A stretch of 64,000 nucleotides of DNA from positions 62,001 to 126,000 of the forward strand of contig JACRBN010000004.1 in the NCBI GenBank assembly GCA_016213105.1. Reading direction: 5' to 3'. The notes below the pieces were generated by a model. It ran no database searches and was not told the origin of the DNA. It saw only the letters and a list, made by a program, of their open reading frames with translations. Each line of letters starts with the position of its first letter. The first letter of the stretch is position 1. Origin of the DNA: Chloroflexota bacterium (GTDB taxonomy: Bacteria; Chloroflexota; Anaerolineae; Anaerolineales; Villigracilaceae). A program made the position numbers and the translations under genes. Shown here in pieces: positions 21,801 through 28,134 of this stretch.

Positions 21801-23245
21801 TGACCGGCGTGGACACGGGCGACTTCACCCCGACCCCGGGCGGGGGCGTGAGCGGCGTCAGCATCGGCACCGTGACCCCGGTCAGCGGCAGTGTCTACAC
21901 CGTTGCCGTCAACAGCGGCAGCGGCAGCGGCACCCTGCGTCTGGATATTCCCGCCTCCCCGACCATCGTCGACCTGGATGGGAATCCCCTGAGCGGCGCG
22001 CCTTACACCAGCGGCGAAAGCTACACCCTGGACAAGACCGCCCCGACGGTCGTCTCCAGCTCACGCGCCGGTACCAACCCCACCAACGCCGCCAGCGTGA
22101 ACTTCACGGTCGTCTTCTCCGAAGCCGTCAGCGGCGTGGAGATTGGCGACTTCGCCCCCTTCATGGATGGCGTCAGCGGCGCGAGCGTGACCACCGTCAC
22201 CCCGGTCAACAGCACCACCTACACCGTCGCCGTCAACACCGGCACGGGCAGCGGCACCCTGCGCCTGGACGTGCCGAACACGGCAGCCATCACCGACGCG
22301 GTCGGCAACGCCCTCGGCAGCCTGCCCTTCACGGGCGGCCAGGCCTACACGCTTGACAAGACCGTTCCCACGGTCGTCTCCAGCGTGCGCGCCGACGCAA
22401 ACCCGACCAATGCCGCCAGCGTGAACTTCACCGTCACCTTCTCCGAAACCGTCACTGGCGTGGGCACGGGTGACTTCAGCCCGGTCATGGGCGGCGGCGT
22501 GACGGGTGCAAGCGTCACCACCGTCACCCCGGTCAACGGCAGCACCTACACCGTATCCGTCAACACGGGCACGGGCAACGGCACCCTGCGCCTGGACCTG
22601 CCCGCCACGGCAGGCATCAACGATGCGGCCGGCAACGCCCTCGGCGGTCTGCCCTACACCGTCGGCGAGGTGTACACAATCAGCAAGACGCCCATCTTCA
22701 ACGATGTGCCCTTCACGCATTGGGCCAACGATTTCGTCGAGCGTCTGTACAATTATGGCGTGACCGGCGGCTGCGGCGATGGCAGCAACTACTGCCCGGA
22801 CGGTAAAATCACCCGCGCCCAGATGGCAGTCTTCCTCCTGCGCGCCAAGTACGGCGACACCTACGCGCCCCCGGCTGCCAGCGGCACAGTCTTCAACGAT
22901 GTGGCCCAGAACAGCTTTGCGGCGGCCTACATCGAAGCCCTGGTCGCGGAAGGCATCACCGGCGGCTGCGGCGGCAACAACTACTGCCCGAACAAGAACA
23001 TCACCCGCGCCGAAATGGCGGTCTTCATCCTGCGTGCCATGTACGGCAACACCTACGCCCCCCCCGATGCGAGCGGCGCGATCTTCACCGATGTGGCGCA
23101 AAACAGTTTCGCGGCAGCCTACATCGAAGCCCTGGCTGCGGAAGGGATCACCGGCGGCTGCGGCGGCGGCAACTACTGCCCGAACGGCTACGTGACCCGC
23201 GCCGAAATGGCGGTCTTCCTGGTCGCGGCCTTCAATATCCCCTAG
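18860..23245 (+). CDS. Secreted S8 (subtilisin-like) serine protease with Ig-like repeats and SLH-like anchor
   Basis: 1461 residues from the ATG preceded by CACAGGAGA. A signal peptide covers about 1-33 and an I9-type propeptide about 40-170. The catalytic triad is D195 (ANVDTGVRY), H241 (NGHGTHTMG) and S438 (TGTSMSAPH). Then follow two carboxypeptidase-regulatory-like domains, a jelly-roll/choice-of-anchor domain ending WYAEIDDVQIG, a third regulatory-like domain, three near-identical Ig-like repeats of about 105 residues (21718-22689) and three SLH-like repeats with GGCGG.NYCPN and TRAEMAVF. It is expected at the cell surface, degrading extracellular protein. Start choice: an upstream extension to 18602 lacks a ribosome site. 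Confidence 0.95.
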   Translation: MSRKVLRQLFTLFILSGLVLSLVASMPAAASASPAQSAQADAAIQVEDALARQFQQQGSAGYLIYFRSDADLSAAAKMDWNERGQYVMETLQKAAERSQANVKAYLDAQGIKYQSFWIDNIILVDSSTQQVFNGLTAFPEIQSLKARRTMSLIEPKLEPTPKDLFAIESNITHVNADDVWALGYEGTGVTIANVDTGVRYTHQAVNAQYRGNLGGGSYDHNYNWYDPYGDHPTAPADDNGHGTHTMGTMVGDDGSANQIGMAPNADWMACRACNTSNCTDAALLACAQFIAAPTDLAGANADPAKRPVAVNNSWGDCSTSYDNWYQGVVDAWHAAGIHPIFSNGNASNCGYSSPPGLNTVGNPARYGNVTGVGSSGTSNGQYASHSNWGPTDNLDTVNPSPNDPFGAALKPQVIAPGVFIRSSVNDSDTSYSFYTGTSMSAPHVTGLIALMVQAAPCLAGDYATVETILEETAVPVPYASGGSPAPPAGNAVNYATGHGEIDALAAVNMALSMCGNSTLSGLVTNSGNGLPLSGVRVDVVNATTNRHVSSDTNGAYSLNLFDGTYDVTFSKFGYISESYPGVVLATSATLNAALDPSPSYTISGTVTDAVTGWPLYASIEISDYAGGTVYTDPQTGAYSVDLINWNYTFTVNAISGGYVEASIPVTVSGNATQNFTLAVDSNVCIAPGYIGSGFVQRFETWPPAGWAIVDNIAAGAGLDWNTNTVHGEGNYTNGSGLAATVSSDKSENTEYDTELRTPLLDPASLSSLTLIYKANYQDYSSYDAFDLDISNNGGTNWTNISHWTTDHGTLQDEGETVNIDLTSYVSGPFMLRWRYYTTEIDPWDWYAEIDDVQIGAVNCDPIPSGGLVIGYVIDGNSGLPLANATVVDAGAKQALFVDNSADASQPHPIYFLGEPAGPVSLTASAPSHGTSTQSPTVTAGGVVRQDFNLGTPPNVVSIVRAGTSPSNAASVNFTVTFSETVTGVDTGDFTPTPGGGVSGVSIGTVTPVSGSVYTVAVNSGSGSGTLRLDIPASPTIVDLDGNPLSGAPYTSGESYTLDKTAPTVVSSSRAGTNPTNAASVNFTVVFSEAVSGVEIGDFAPFMDGVSGASVTTVTPVNSTTYTVAVNTGTGSGTLRLDVPNTAAITDAVGNALGSLPFTGGQAYTLDKTVPTVVSSVRADANPTNAASVNFTVTFSETVTGVGTGDFSPVMGGGVTGASVTTVTPVNGSTYTVSVNTGTGNGTLRLDLPATAGINDAAGNALGGLPYTVGEVYTISKTPIFNDVPFTHWANDFVERLYNYGVTGGCGDGSNYCPDGKITRAQMAVFLLRAKYGDTYAPPAASGTVFNDVAQNSFAAAYIEALVAEGITGGCGGNNYCPNKNITRAEMAVFILRAMYGNTYAPPDASGAIFTDVAQNSFAAAYIEALAAEGITGGCGGGNYCPNGYVTRAEMAVFLVAAFNIP
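21718..22689 (+). repeat. Three tandem intragenic repeats encoding Ig-like domains
   Basis: Three units of about 320 nt lie inside the S8 protease gene. Each encodes NAASVNFTV.FSE.V.GV..GDF and ends near YT(L/I)..KT. Long stretches such as GCCAGCGTGAACTTCAC recur at the DNA level, which indicates recent amplification. Confidence 0.85.
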
Positions 23246-23255
23246 ACCCGTTGTA

Positions 23256-23276
23256 GCGCAATTTGGCAAATTGCGC
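23256..23276. repeat. GCGCAATTT palindrome
   Basis: GCGCAATTT-GGC-AAATTGCGC exact palindrome just after the S8 protease stop; same family as 12368-12412 and 18291-18318. Confidence 0.75.
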
Positions 23277-23286
23277 CTGCCAACAC

Positions 23287-23323
23287 AAAAAAGCAGGACG
23301 GGAGTTTCCCGTCCTGCTTTTTT
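23287..23323. terminator. Bidirectional terminator between the S8 protease and fmt
   Basis: AAGCAGGACGGGA / TCCCGTCCTGCTT stem flanked by A and T runs, between convergent genes. Confidence 0.9.
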
Positions 23324-23332
23324 ATCTGCCTG

Positions 23333-24241
23333 TCAGGCCCAGTTCCGCGCGCCCGCCAGGAAGGATTTTCCGCTCATGGGCTTTTTGCCCGGCGGCTGGA
23401 TCTCATCCAGGAGGAGCAGCCCTTCCCCACACCCGACTGCGGGCTGGCCCCGTACCACCAGGGTGTGCCCAACTGGAGCGGACACTGCCTCCGCGTGCGC
23501 GCGGTGAACTTTCAACACCCCGCCTTCCCGCTCGAAGAACGCGCCCGGCCACGGATTAAAGGCTCGCACACGGCGCGCCAACTCCGCGGCGGGACGGGTG
23601 AAGTCGAGCAGGCCATCCTCTTTTTTCAGCATCGGCGCATAGGTCATGCCTTCCTCGGGCTGCGGCACAGGGACGAGGTCGCCGCGCAGGTAGGCGGGCA
23701 GGGTCTCGATCAGCAGGTCCGCCCCCAGCGCGGACATGGCCTCGAAAACGGAACCAGCCGTATCGTCCGCGCCCAGTTTGAGGCGGCGCTGACTCAGCAT
23801 CGGGCCGGTATCCAGCCCGGGGTCCATCCTCATGATGGTCACGCCGGTTTCCTCATCCCCGGCCAGGATGGCGGCATTGATCGGCGCGGCGCCCCGCCAG
23901 CGCGGCAGCAGCGAGGCATGCACGTTGATACAGCCATGCTGCGGAAGGTCGAGTACTTCGGGGCGAAGCAGTTGCCCGAAGGCAGCCACCACGATCAAAT
24001 CAGGCGCCCACGCGCGGAGTTGATCCATCGCCTCGGGCAGGCGCAATTTCAGCGGCTGAATGAAAGGCAGGCCCAGTTCCTGCGCCAGGGTTTTGACCGG
24101 CGGCGGCTTGAGTTCGCGCCCGCGCCCGGCGGCGCGATCAGGCTGGGTGACGACGCCCACCACGTCGTAGTGCTGCGCCAGGGCGCGCAACGTGGCCAGG
24201 GAAAAATCGGGTGAACCCATGAAGACGACTTTGGTTTGCAT
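23333..24241 (-). CDS. fmt: Methionyl-tRNA formyltransferase
   Basis: 302 residues, usual length. It formylates initiator Met-tRNA using 10-formyltetrahydrofolate. The formyltransferase fold has the motif INVHASLLPRWRGAAPIN with the catalytic Asn and His, GVTIMRMDPGLDTGPML, and a C-terminal OB-like domain (RAFNPWPGAFFE onward). No Shine-Dalgarno sequence precedes the ATG; instead TAGAAT lies six bases upstream, so the mRNA may be leaderless. def is not adjacent in this window. Confidence 0.96.
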   Translation of the reverse strand: MQTKVVFMGSPDFSLATLRALAQHYDVVGVVTQPDRAAGRGRELKPPPVKTLAQELGLPFIQPLKLRLPEAMDQLRAWAPDLIVVAAFGQLLRPEVLDLPQHGCINVHASLLPRWRGAAPINAAILAGDEETGVTIMRMDPGLDTGPMLSQRRLKLGADDTAGSVFEAMSALGADLLIETLPAYLRGDLVPVPQPEEGMTYAPMLKKEDGLLDFTRPAAELARRVRAFNPWPGAFFEREGGVLKVHRAHAEAVSAPVGHTLVVRGQPAVGCGEGLLLLDEIQPPGKKPMSGKSFLAGARNWA

Positions 24242-24247
24242 GACCCG

Positions 24248-24253
24248 ATTCTA
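24248..24253 (-). promoter_or_regulatory. fmt -10 box implying a leaderless mRNA
   Basis: Minus-strand TGC-TAGAAT (an extended -10) ends six nt before the fmt ATG, so transcription would begin at or next to the start codon. No -35 of quality is visible. Confidence 0.55.
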
Positions 24254-24293
24254 GCACAGCACGGAAATAGTACCAGTGGGGAGGGGGCGCTTG

Positions 24294-24322
24294 TTGCTTT
24301 TTGGGGGGATTGGCTGTAAAAT
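24294..24322 (+). promoter_or_regulatory. Promoter of the first DUF4870-like gene
   Basis: TTGCTT (24294-24299), 17 nt, TAAAAT (24317-24322). Confidence 0.7.
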
Positions 24323-24361
24323 ACCTGAAACTCAAAACAAGACCATTCCGAGGAGAATAAG

Positions 24362-24673
24362 ATGTCAAACGAAAATATGAACATGGGCCTGACCAGCGAC
24401 GATAAACTGTGGGCGGCGCTTGGGTACGTTTTCCCGATCATCGCCATCGTCGTGCTTTTTATGGAAGATAAGAAAGCCCGCCCCTATATCAAATTCAATG
24501 CCGTGCAGTCGCTGGTTGCCACGGTTGCGCTCACAATCATCTCCACCGTGACCTTCGGCTGCGGCACCATTCTCTTCCTCGTCATGTTCTGGTGGGCTTA
24601 CCAGGCGTACCAGGGCCAGGACGTGAAGATCCCGATGATCAGCGACTTCATCAAGAACCAGGGCTGGGCGTAG
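24362..24673 (+). CDS. Small DUF4870/Tic20-like membrane protein
   Basis: 103 residues with a strong GAGGAGAATAAG ribosome site. Two to three hydrophobic helices are visible (LWAALGYVFPIIAIVVLFM; LVATVALTIISTVTFGCG; LVMFWWAYQAYQG) with the conserved-type loop RPYIKFNAVQSL between them, as in DUF4870 proteins. Function is unknown. A second member follows directly at 24761, but each has its own hairpin terminator. It is probably an inner-membrane protein. Confidence 0.8.
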   Translation: MSNENMNMGLTSDDKLWAALGYVFPIIAIVVLFMEDKKARPYIKFNAVQSLVATVALTIISTVTFGCGTILFLVMFWWAYQAYQGQDVKIPMISDFIKNQGWA

Positions 24674-24695
24674 TAGTCCATTCCCTCAGTAATCA

Positions 24696-24726
24696 AAGCC
24701 CGCGGAAAATCCGCGGGCTTTTTTTA
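24696..24726 (+). terminator. Terminator after the first DUF4870-like gene
   Basis: AAGCCCGCGGA / TCCGCGGGCTT stem with an AAA loop and T7 tail. Confidence 0.9.
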
Positions 24727-24760
24727 TTTGGTGGTACACTCACGCGCAAGGAGAATTGCC

Positions 24761-25195
24761 ATGAACGAAACTTCCAGCTTTACACCGCCTGCGCCCCTCT
24801 CCGAATCCGAGGAGCGCCAATGGGCCATGTTTGCCCATTTGAGTATCCTGCTCAACCTCGTCACCGGCCTGCTGGGGGTGGCCGCCCCGCTCGTGATCTA
24901 CATGCTCTACAAGGATCGCTCCCGCTACGTGGCCTATCATTCCCTGCAATCCCTGGTCTTTCAGTTGATCTGGTGGGTCGGCGGCGGCTTCGTGCTGGGG
25001 ATCGTCTGGGCGATCACTGGCGTATTGAGCAGTGTGATCGTCGGCCTCCTGTGCATCCCCCTGGCCTGCATCCTTTCCCTCGTCCCCCTGGGCGCTTTGG
25101 GTTACGGCATCTACGGCGGCGTGGAAGCCAGCCAGGGCAGGGATTTCAAGTACTGGCTCATCGGCGATTGGGTGCGCGGAACGTACACCAGCTAA
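24761..25195 (+). CDS. DUF4870-like membrane protein
   Basis: 144 residues from MNETSSFTPPAP, with AAGGAGAATTGCC before the ATG. The N-terminal ESEERQWAMFAHLSILLNL and SRYVAYHSLQSLVFQLIWW patterns are typical of DUF4870. Three hydrophobic segments are visible. It is a paralogue of the preceding gene, somewhat longer. Function unknown. Confidence 0.8.
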   Translation: MNETSSFTPPAPLSESEERQWAMFAHLSILLNLVTGLLGVAAPLVIYMLYKDRSRYVAYHSLQSLVFQLIWWVGGGFVLGIVWAITGVLSSVIVGLLCIPLACILSLVPLGALGYGIYGGVEASQGRDFKYWLIGDWVRGTYTS

Positions 25196-25214
25196 TCCTC
25201 CACATCAGGTCATC

Positions 25215-25242
25215 AAGAGCCTGCCAGCGCGCAGGCTCTTTT
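25215..25242 (+). terminator. Terminator after the second DUF4870-like gene
   Basis: AAGAGCCTGC / GCAGGCTCTT stem, short loop, T4 tail. Confidence 0.8.
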
Positions 25243-25367
25243 GTACCGCACTCGGGTGAAAATTGTGCTTTGTTAGAGGGTGGAATGCGCAATTTTCACC
25301 CGTGGGTATTATATTTGCAACCTGTCCCCTGCTCCTTCGTTATATTCCACAGACAAAGGAGCAAATC

Positions 25368-25856
25368 ATGAACAACAATCAAAGACCCAATCTCGTCACC
25401 ATCATCGCGGCGATGACCCTCGCCAGCGGTATTGTCAATGTCTTCTGGGGCGCAATTGCCTCGCAGGGCGCCTTCGCCAGCGTGGTCGGCATCGTCTGCA
25501 CGCCCTTCACGATCCTGCCCACCGTCCTGGGCATCTTCGAGATCATCTATGCCGCCAAATTGTTCGGCACCCCCGCCCAGGCCGTGCGTCCATCGACGGG
25601 CATCGCCGCCTTCGAGATCGCGGCCATCCTGGCGGGCAACGCCTTTTCGATGGTGGTCGGCATCCTGGCCCTGGTCTTCTACAACGACCAGGCCGTCAGG
25701 AGTTACTTCGACGAGATCAATGGGATGGCTGCGCCAGTCTCCGCGCCCGCGCCGGCTCCTGTTGAATCGAGCCCCTCCCAGCCCGAGGAGACACCCGCCG
25801 AACCTGTCGACCCGCAGTCGCCCGCCAGCCCGCGCCGTCCGCGCAAGGTGGCGTAG
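25368..25856 (+). CDS. Small membrane protein with Pro/Glu-rich cytoplasmic tail
   Basis: 162 residues from MNNNQRPNLVTI, with AAAGGAGCAAATC before the ATG. Hydrophobic stretches lie at about residues 8-30, 37-62 and 77-105, with LPTVLGIFEIIYAAKLFG between the last two. The last 40 residues are Pro/Glu-rich and end RRPRKVA. It resembles small tetraspan-type bacterial membrane proteins, but I do not recognise a named family. It precedes the glycine riboswitch, which has its own promoter, so it is a separate unit. Confidence 0.7.
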   Translation: MNNNQRPNLVTIIAAMTLASGIVNVFWGAIASQGAFASVVGIVCTPFTILPTVLGIFEIIYAAKLFGTPAQAVRPSTGIAAFEIAAILAGNAFSMVVGILALVFYNDQAVRSYFDEINGMAAPVSAPAPAPVESSPSQPEETPAEPVDPQSPASPRRPRKVA

Positions 25857-25887
25857 TAAGTAAGAGGAAGTTTGTCCTCTTGTCCCC

Positions 25888-25916
25888 TTGACGCCTGCCC
25901 CGCTCGCCCGTAGAAT
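25888..25916 (+). promoter_or_regulatory. Promoter of the riboswitch-gcv operon
   Basis: TTGACG (25888-25893), 17 nt, TAGAAT (25911-25916); predicted start near 25923, about 15 nt before the first aptamer. Confidence 0.8.
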
Positions 25917-25937
25917 GGATTGACAAATGAACGGCAC

Positions 25938-26218
25938 GCAGGGAAGAGACTCGGGATAGTGACGATCTTGATGTTCGCCACTGCAATTCGAAAGAGCGCC
26001 GAAGGTGCAAGCCTGGAGTTAGCGAACCCAGGTGAATCTCTCAGGCAAAAGGACCCTGCCCCGCAAAACTCTGGAAAGTCCCACCCGGGCACCGACGGTG
26101 TAAAGTTTAGTCGAATAGTCTGATGGTCAAAAGGTCTAATAGTCAAAATCAACCGACTATAAGACCCTAAGACCAACGACTATCACACTACACTAATCTC
26201 TCAGGTCCAATAACAGAG
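25938..26218 (+). ncRNA. Tandem glycine riboswitch
   Basis: Two aptamers in a row. Aptamer 1: P1 GCAGGG (25938-25943) with CCCTGC (26054-26059), core GCGCCGAAGGTGCAAG and AATCTCTCAGGCAAAAGGAC. Aptamer 2: P1 CTCTG (26069-26073) with CAGAG (26214-26218), core GCACCGACGGTGTAAAG and AATCTCTCAGGTCC. The pairing of two aptamers ahead of gcvH and gcvPA/PB is the classic cooperative glycine switch. An intrinsic terminator abuts the second P1, so glycine most likely permits read-through and turns on glycine cleavage. Aptamer 2 carries an unusually long variable helix (see the repeat entry). Confidence 0.95.
26110..26183 (+). repeat. Repeat-derived helix expanding the second glycine aptamer
   Basis: Left arm words ATAGTC, GGTC, GGTCT, AATAGTC (26115-26144) pair in nested order with GACTAT, AGACC, GACC, GACTAT (26155-26183), giving a long imperfect AT-rich hairpin within the variable arm of aptamer 2. 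Confidence 0.75.
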
Positions 26219-26246
26219 GCGCACGATTAATCCCGTGCGCCTTTTT
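26218..26246 (+). terminator. Riboswitch-controlled intrinsic terminator
   Basis: GGCGCACG / CGTGCGCC stem (26218-26225, 26234-26241) plus T5, directly after aptamer 2 and 40 nt before the gcvH ATG. Confidence 0.88.
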
Positions 26247-26287
26247 GATTCTCGCCAAAATCCATATCTGTTTGAGGAGTCCCACAC

Positions 26288-26665
26288 ATGAACACCCCCG
26301 CCACCCTGAAATATACCAAGTCCGATGAATGGTTCGATCCCGCCACGGGCAACCTGGGCATCACCGACTACGCCCAGAGCCAGCTCTCCGACATCGTCTT
26401 CGTGGAATTGCTGGTCGAAGTCGGCGAAGAGATCGAAGCGGGCAAGCCCATCGCCTCGGTCGAATCCGTCAAGGCCTCGGCCGAGATTTACGCCGCCGCG
26501 GGCGGAAAAGTCGTGGCCGTCAACAGCGCCCTGGCCGACAAGCCCGACACGCTCAACAGCGATCCCTTCGGCGACGGCTGGATGGTCAAGCTGGAAGGCG
26601 GCAAGGCAGGCGACGTGATGGATGCCGCCGCCTACATCGCCGATTGCGACGGGCGCGCGCATTAA
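26288..26665 (+). CDS. gcvH: Glycine cleavage system H protein
   Basis: 125 residues. The lipoyl carrier shuttles the aminomethyl group from P to T protein. The lipoylation site is K62 in VESVKASAEIY, with the preceding DIVFVELLVEVGEEIEAGK typical of GcvH. The ribosome site is TTGAGGAG. It is the first gene after the glycine riboswitch and is followed by gcvPA and gcvPB; gcvT and the lipoamide dehydrogenase gene are not in the window. Confidence 0.97.
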   Translation: MNTPATLKYTKSDEWFDPATGNLGITDYAQSQLSDIVFVELLVEVGEEIEAGKPIASVESVKASAEIYAAAGGKVVAVNSALADKPDTLNSDPFGDGWMVKLEGGKAGDVMDAAAYIADCDGRAH

Positions 26666-26672
26666 TATTTTT

Positions 26673-26767
26673 CGTCATTGCGAGGAGCCGCGCTAGCGGC
26701 GACGAAGCAATCTCCTCCACGACGAGGAGATTGCTTCGTCGGGAAGAACGCCCTCCTCGCAATGACG
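26673..26767. repeat. Palindromic element between gcvH and gcvPA
   Basis: Outer arms CGTCATTGCGAGG (26673-26685) and CCTCGCAATGACG (26755-26767) are exact complements. An inner perfect 17-bp pair (26701-26717 with 26724-26740, GACGAAGCAATCTCCTC) lies inside. It is a dispersed-repeat-type element inserted within the operon. Confidence 0.85.
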
Positions 26768-26778
26768 TGGAGACTATC

Positions 26779-28134
26779 ATGACCTATATCCCGATCTCCC
26801 CCCGGGAGCGGGACGCGATGCTGGCGGCCATCGGCGTGCAAACGCTGGATGAGCTGTTCGAGGCTGTACCCGCCAAACATCGTTTCCCCGCCCTGAACCT
26901 GCCCCCTGCGCTGACCGAAATGGAAGCGCTGGCCGAACTTTCCCATATCGCCGAAGCCAACGAACACGTGCGCGGCGAACTGGTTTCCTTCCTTGGCGCG
27001 GGCATGTACAACCACTACATCCCATCGGTCATCGACCACATGCTGCGGCGCGGCGAGTTCTACACCGCCTACACACCCTACCAACCCGAGATCTCGCAGG
27101 GCACCCTGCAGGGCATCTTCGAGTACCAGTCGCTCATCACCACGTTGACGGGCATGGAGCTTTCGAACGCCTCGCACTACGATGGCGCCACCGCCACCGC
27201 CGAAGCCGTCAACCTGGCCTTCGCCCAGTTCCGCGGCAAACGCAAAAAAGTCGTCGTTTCCCCCACCGTCCACCCACAGTATCGCGCCGTGTTGCGCACC
27301 TACACCCAGGGCATGGAGTTGGAAGTGGCAGGCGATGACCCGAACGTTGATCTCAACTCGAGTCCCGCCGACCTGGCAGGCCTGATCGATGACGGCACCA
27401 TGCTGGTGGTTGTGCAGTATCCCGATTTCTTTGGGCGCGTCTACGATTACACCAAACTGATCGAAACCGCCCACGCCAGGGGCGCGCTGGTCTGCGTGGT
27501 GGCCAACCCCACCGCGCTGGCACTCTTCAAGACGCCCGGCGCGATGGGCGCGGACATCGTCGTCGGTGAGGGCCAGCCGCTGGGCATCCCCATGTGGTAC
27601 GGCGGCCCCAGCCTGGGCTTCTTCGCCACGCGCAAGTCCTTCGTCCACAAAATGGCGGGACGCCTGGTCGGCGAGACCGTCGATGCGCGCGGACAGCGCT
27701 CCTACGTGCTGACCCTGACCGCCCGCGAACAGCACATTAAACGCGAGCGCGCCACTTCCAACATCTGCACCAACCAGGGATTGCTGGCGCTGGCCTCGGC
27801 CATTTACATGAGCGTGCTGGGCAAAAGCGGCATGCGGCAGGTGGCAGAGTTGTGCTATCACAAGGCGCATTACGCCGCCGAACAACTCAGCAGGATCGAA
27901 GGCATGGGTCTGTGCTTCAGCGAACCCTATTTCCACGAGTTTGCCCTGTGCGTCAATCGCCCCGTGGAGGAGGTCAACGCGCACCTGCTCGATCACGGCA
28001 TTCTGGGCGGCTACGACCTGGGCCAGGATTATCCCGCGCTCAAGGATCACATGCTTATCGCCGTCACCGAAATGAACAGCAAGGAAGAGATCGATGCGCT
28101 GGTCGAAATCCTCGCGGAGGTGAGCCATGACTAA
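26779..28134 (+). CDS. gcvPA: Glycine decarboxylase (P protein) subunit 1
   Basis: 451 residues from MTYIPISPRERDAML, the normal size for GcvPA. It pairs with GcvPB to form the PLP-dependent glycine dehydrogenase. Family motifs: FLGAGMYNHYIPSVIDHML, YTPYQPEISQGTLQGIFEYQ, SNASHYDGATATAEA. The open frame extends upstream through gcvH in another frame, but the homologous start and a GTGGAG site place the ATG at 26779. Its stop overlaps the gcvPB start by 8 nt. Confidence 0.97.
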   Translation: MTYIPISPRERDAMLAAIGVQTLDELFEAVPAKHRFPALNLPPALTEMEALAELSHIAEANEHVRGELVSFLGAGMYNHYIPSVIDHMLRRGEFYTAYTPYQPEISQGTLQGIFEYQSLITTLTGMELSNASHYDGATATAEAVNLAFAQFRGKRKKVVVSPTVHPQYRAVLRTYTQGMELEVAGDDPNVDLNSSPADLAGLIDDGTMLVVVQYPDFFGRVYDYTKLIETAHARGALVCVVANPTALALFKTPGAMGADIVVGEGQPLGIPMWYGGPSLGFFATRKSFVHKMAGRLVGETVDARGQRSYVLTLTAREQHIKRERATSNICTNQGLLALASAIYMSVLGKSGMRQVAELCYHKAHYAAEQLSRIEGMGLCFSEPYFHEFALCVNRPVEEVNAHLLDHGILGGYDLGQDYPALKDHMLIAVTEMNSKEEIDALVEILAEVSHD

